Shown: in pieces, positions 15,012-16,574 of the stretch
How positions within the stretch are numbered: the first letter of the stretch is position 1
How the letters are laid out: every line of letters begins with the position of its first letter
Assembly (NCBI GenBank): GCA_910595815.1
Contig: CAJVCM010000062.1
Coordinates: 1-16,574 of the forward strand
Source of the DNA: Candidatus Thioglobus plumae
GTDB taxonomy: Bacteria > Pseudomonadota > Gammaproteobacteria > PS1 > Pseudothioglobaceae
Length of the DNA stretch: 16,574 bases
Reading direction: 5' to 3'
The notes under the pieces: generated by a model
Told to the model about the DNA's origin: nothing
Database searches by the model: none
The model's input: only the letters and a program-made list of their open reading frames with translations
Translations under genes and position numbers: made by a program

Positions 15012-15644
15012 ATGAGAGTTAAAAGCAAGTGGCATAAAACACAAGTTAAAACCATTGAAGATATTGGCGGAGCGATGGCGTTTATTTGCTGGCGTATTAC
15101 CAAAAATCATCTTGAAGATCTAATCAATGAAGGCTTTGTGATTGAAAAAGAGCAAGTCTTTGATGTGATTGCTGAGTACCTGTGCTTCCTTATCCAATCA
15201 ATAGATCGTTTAGTCTTTAAGACGCTCAATACCGAACAACGACAAGAGCTCATTAATAAGCTGGCTAAACAGTCTGCCTTTTACTACCAAGAAAATAAAG
15301 AAGATCGTATCGGTGAAGGCAATCATTGGAAGGCGTTTGTTAATACCTACAATCAACGTTCACAAGATTATTCAGATTATGACTTTGTTAATAACGAGCC
15401 AGATTATCATTTTTTAAGATACTTTGCTGAAAAGGTTAAATTAGCAACGACAGATGTCGATGAAAAATGGATTGTGCAGCAAATGATTGAGATTCAAGCG
15501 CCAAAGGCTTTTAAAAAAATCAGCCAAAGTGTGGACGATTTAGTATCGGTCAATAGCATTATCTCTAAAGAAGACCAAGTCAAGGAAAAAGAGAACAAAG
15601 TCTCTCGTTCAAAACGCCCATCAACTAGATCGGACTTACAATAA
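15012..15644 (+). CDS. Unrecognised protein, probably soluble and helical
   Basis: I do not recognise this 210-residue protein. Composition is strongly charged with no signal peptide and no clear membrane helix; the one hydrophobic patch (about 52-69, DVIAEYLCFLIQSIDRLV) is interrupted by charges and looks like a buried helix. Residues 1-175 look like a folded, mainly alpha-helical domain, with aromatic-rich stretches at 90-130 (QSAFYYQ, RSQDYSDYDF, PDYHFLRYFAEKV). The last ~35 residues (about 176-210) are a lysine- and serine-rich tail, probably disordered. Codon usage and base composition look like the neighbours, and the length of the open frame supports a real gene. It has only a weak GAAG-like ribosome site. 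The neighbours (rhodanese before, thioredoxin after, same strand) hint at a redox or sulfur link but do not prove it. Confidence 0.75.
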   Translation: MRVKSKWHKTQVKTIEDIGGAMAFICWRITKNHLEDLINEGFVIEKEQVFDVIAEYLCFLIQSIDRLVFKTLNTEQRQELINKLAKQSAFYYQENKEDRIGEGNHWKAFVNTYNQRSQDYSDYDFVNNEPDYHFLRYFAEKVKLATTDVDEKWIVQQMIEIQAPKAFKKISQSVDDLVSVNSIISKEDQVKEKENKVSRSKRPSTRSDLQ

Positions 15645-15696
15645 GTATATGCGCGAATAAATAATTCTTAATAACAAACATAATTAGGCGTTAATA

Positions 15697-16119
15697 ATGA
15701 TTTCAATGTGTCCAAGCTGTAGCGGATTAAACAACATTCCAGTAGCAAAATTAAACGATAAACCAAAATGTGGAAAATGTAAAAATCCATTATACAAAGG
15801 CGAGCCGATTTCAATGACTGGCATGCAACTCACGCGTTCGATTGAAAAAACCGATGAATTATTAGTGGTAGATTTTTGGGCAACTTGGTGTGGTCCATGC
15901 CAACAGTTCGCACCGACTTTTGAACAAGTTACCGCACAATTGGAACCTAAAGCACGTTTTATCAAAATCGAAACTGAAAAAGAACAAGCAATTTCTGCCA
16001 AGTACGACATTCGCTCCATTCCAACATTAGCTATCTTTAAAAATGGCAAAGAGGTTGATCGAGTATCCGGTGCACTCAATGCACACGACTTTACTAATTG
16101 GGTAAATCAATACTTATAG
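15697..16119 (+). CDS. trxC: Thioredoxin 2 (zinc-binding TrxC type)
   Basis: A cytoplasmic dithiol-disulfide oxidoreductase of 140 residues, matching E. coli TrxC (139). It has the N-terminal zinc-finger cysteines C5, C8 (CPSC) and C25, C28 (CGKC), followed by a thioredoxin domain with the active site WCGPC (residues 64-68) and the cis-proline segment RSIPTLAIFKNG. The zinc module separates it from ordinary TrxA. The ATG at 15697 gives MISMCPSC; a second ATG at 15706 (MCPSC) is possible, but AGGCG upstream suits the first. TrxC is linked to oxidative stress in E. coli; no OxyR site could be recognised here. Confidence 0.96.
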   Translation: MISMCPSCSGLNNIPVAKLNDKPKCGKCKNPLYKGEPISMTGMQLTRSIEKTDELLVVDFWATWCGPCQQFAPTFEQVTAQLEPKARFIKIETEKEQAISAKYDIRSIPTLAIFKNGKEVDRVSGALNAHDFTNWVNQYL

Positions 16120-16404
16120 ATAGTAAATTAGTCCATTTTTAATATTTACTAAATTTTTAGAAAAAACGCAATAAAACTCTATTTTTAGACTGTTTACAGC
16201 TAAAAACAACCATTTTTTGACTAAATTTACGTTTTTTCATTAATGATTTTGATTATTTTCTATATTTTATCTTTGCTGATGTACTGAAAATCTACCAACA
16301 ATATCTTCCAACTTAACAATAAAATTTCTGGTGCTCTTAAAATATTCATCCAGTTAGATGCAAGTCTTTGATTTTATCAAGAAGATCTAACCTGAATTTC
16401 AGAC
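16120..16404. other. AT-rich spacer with no gene seen
   Basis: About 285 bases between trxC and the rRNA terminator. Both strands are broken by stops, with no tRNA-like cloverleaf and no family repeat. TAGTAAAT (16121-16128) and ATTTACTA (16144-16151) form an 8-bp, 15-base-loop hairpin followed by a short T run (16154-16158), a weak AT-only candidate terminator for trxC. Several A/T homopolymer runs fill the rest to about 16260. Confidence 0.6.
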
Positions 16405-16443
16405 AAAAAAATACCCCAGCATCATCGATGTCTGGGGTATTTT
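16405..16443 (-). terminator. rho-independent terminator of the rRNA operon
   Basis: Read on minus, a 12-bp stem (AAAATACCCCAG, 16432-16443 complement, with CTGGGGTATTTT, 16408-16419 complement) closes a 12-base loop and runs into seven T residues, starting 8 bases after the 5S end. Confidence 0.92.
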
Positions 16444-16451
16444 GAATTTAA

Positions 16452-16570
16452 AGCCTAGCAATGTCCTACTCTCACATGGGGAGACCCCACACTACCATCG
16501 GCGCTAAGTGGTTTCACTTCTGAGTTCGGGATGGGATCAGGTGGGTCACACTCGCTATTGTCACTAAGCA
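16452..16570 (-). rRNA. rrf: 5S ribosomal RNA
   Basis: On the minus strand, about 119 bases match bacterial 5S rRNA: CCCACCTGATCCCATCCCGA, CGAACTCAGAAGTGAAAC, TAGCGCCGATGGTAGTGTGG and GGTCTCCCCATGTGAGAGTA are all near-identical to the E. coli segments. The two ends (TGCTTAGTGA and TTGCTAGGCT) pair as helix I with several G-U pairs, which sets the ends to within a few bases. The 23S and 16S genes of the operon should lie to the right, outside the window. Confidence 0.96.
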
Positions 16571-16574
16571 AACT

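Noticed and set aside
14901..15110. Minus-strand open frame across the rhodanese/unknown gene gap
   Set aside because: It overlaps both plus-strand genes and the palindrome, has no ribosome site, and its translation looks like random coding.
15684..16079. 131-codon open frame antisense to trxC
   Set aside because: It lies wholly opposite a firmly identified thioredoxin, has no ribosome site and resembles no protein family.
1..16574. CRISPR array, insertion sequence, integrase, toxin-antitoxin pair or tRNA gene
   Set aside because: No spaced direct repeats, transposase or recombinase motifs, small paired genes, or cloverleaf-forming segments were found in reading the window.

Overview
The window is AT-rich chromosomal DNA (by eye about 60% A+T) from a gammaproteobacterium. 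The fabA-fabB pair, the cvpA-purF-metZ cluster, the yajC-secD-secF operon, an E. coli-type PurF and a TrxC-type thioredoxin all fit that class. The low GC, compact housekeeping layout and a small cytosolic rhodanese suggest a sulfur-oxidising SUP05/Thioglobus/bivalve-symbiont relative. That lineage call is inference from style and not proven here.

Layout. Bases 1-900 (+) hold the 3' four-fifths of alanine dehydrogenase, whose stop overlaps the stop of pyrE (897-1535, -). Divergent from pyrE is a plus-strand run xth-trmB-fxsA-folC (1567-4659) with overlapping or touching genes. A promoter candidate then leads into cvpA-purF-metZ (4723-8292), followed by fabA-fabB (8332-10055) with its own TATAAT-type promoter candidate. 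A strong bidirectional hairpin terminator (10073-10102) separates fabB from the convergent minus-strand operon serS-yajC-secD-secF (transcribed 14563 to 10123). Divergent from serS are a single-domain rhodanese (14646-14933), an unrecognised 210-residue protein (15012-15644) and thioredoxin 2 (15697-16119), all on plus. A gene-free AT-rich spacer follows. The right edge is a minus-strand 5S rRNA gene with its terminator, the tail of an rRNA operon extending beyond the window.

Functionally the region is housekeeping: pyrimidine and purine synthesis (pyrE, purF), methionine synthesis (metZ), unsaturated fatty acid synthesis (fabA, fabB), folate polyglutamylation (folC), DNA repair (xth), tRNA modification and charging (trmB, serS), protein export (yajC, secD, secF) and thiol/sulfur handling (rhodanese, trxC).

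No mobile element, phage gene, CRISPR array, toxin-antitoxin pair or defence system was seen. The observations most worth following are an apparent internal duplication in the enlarged CvpA, the unrecognised gene preceded by a perfect 16-bp palindrome, and an inverted repeat that covers the serS start codon.
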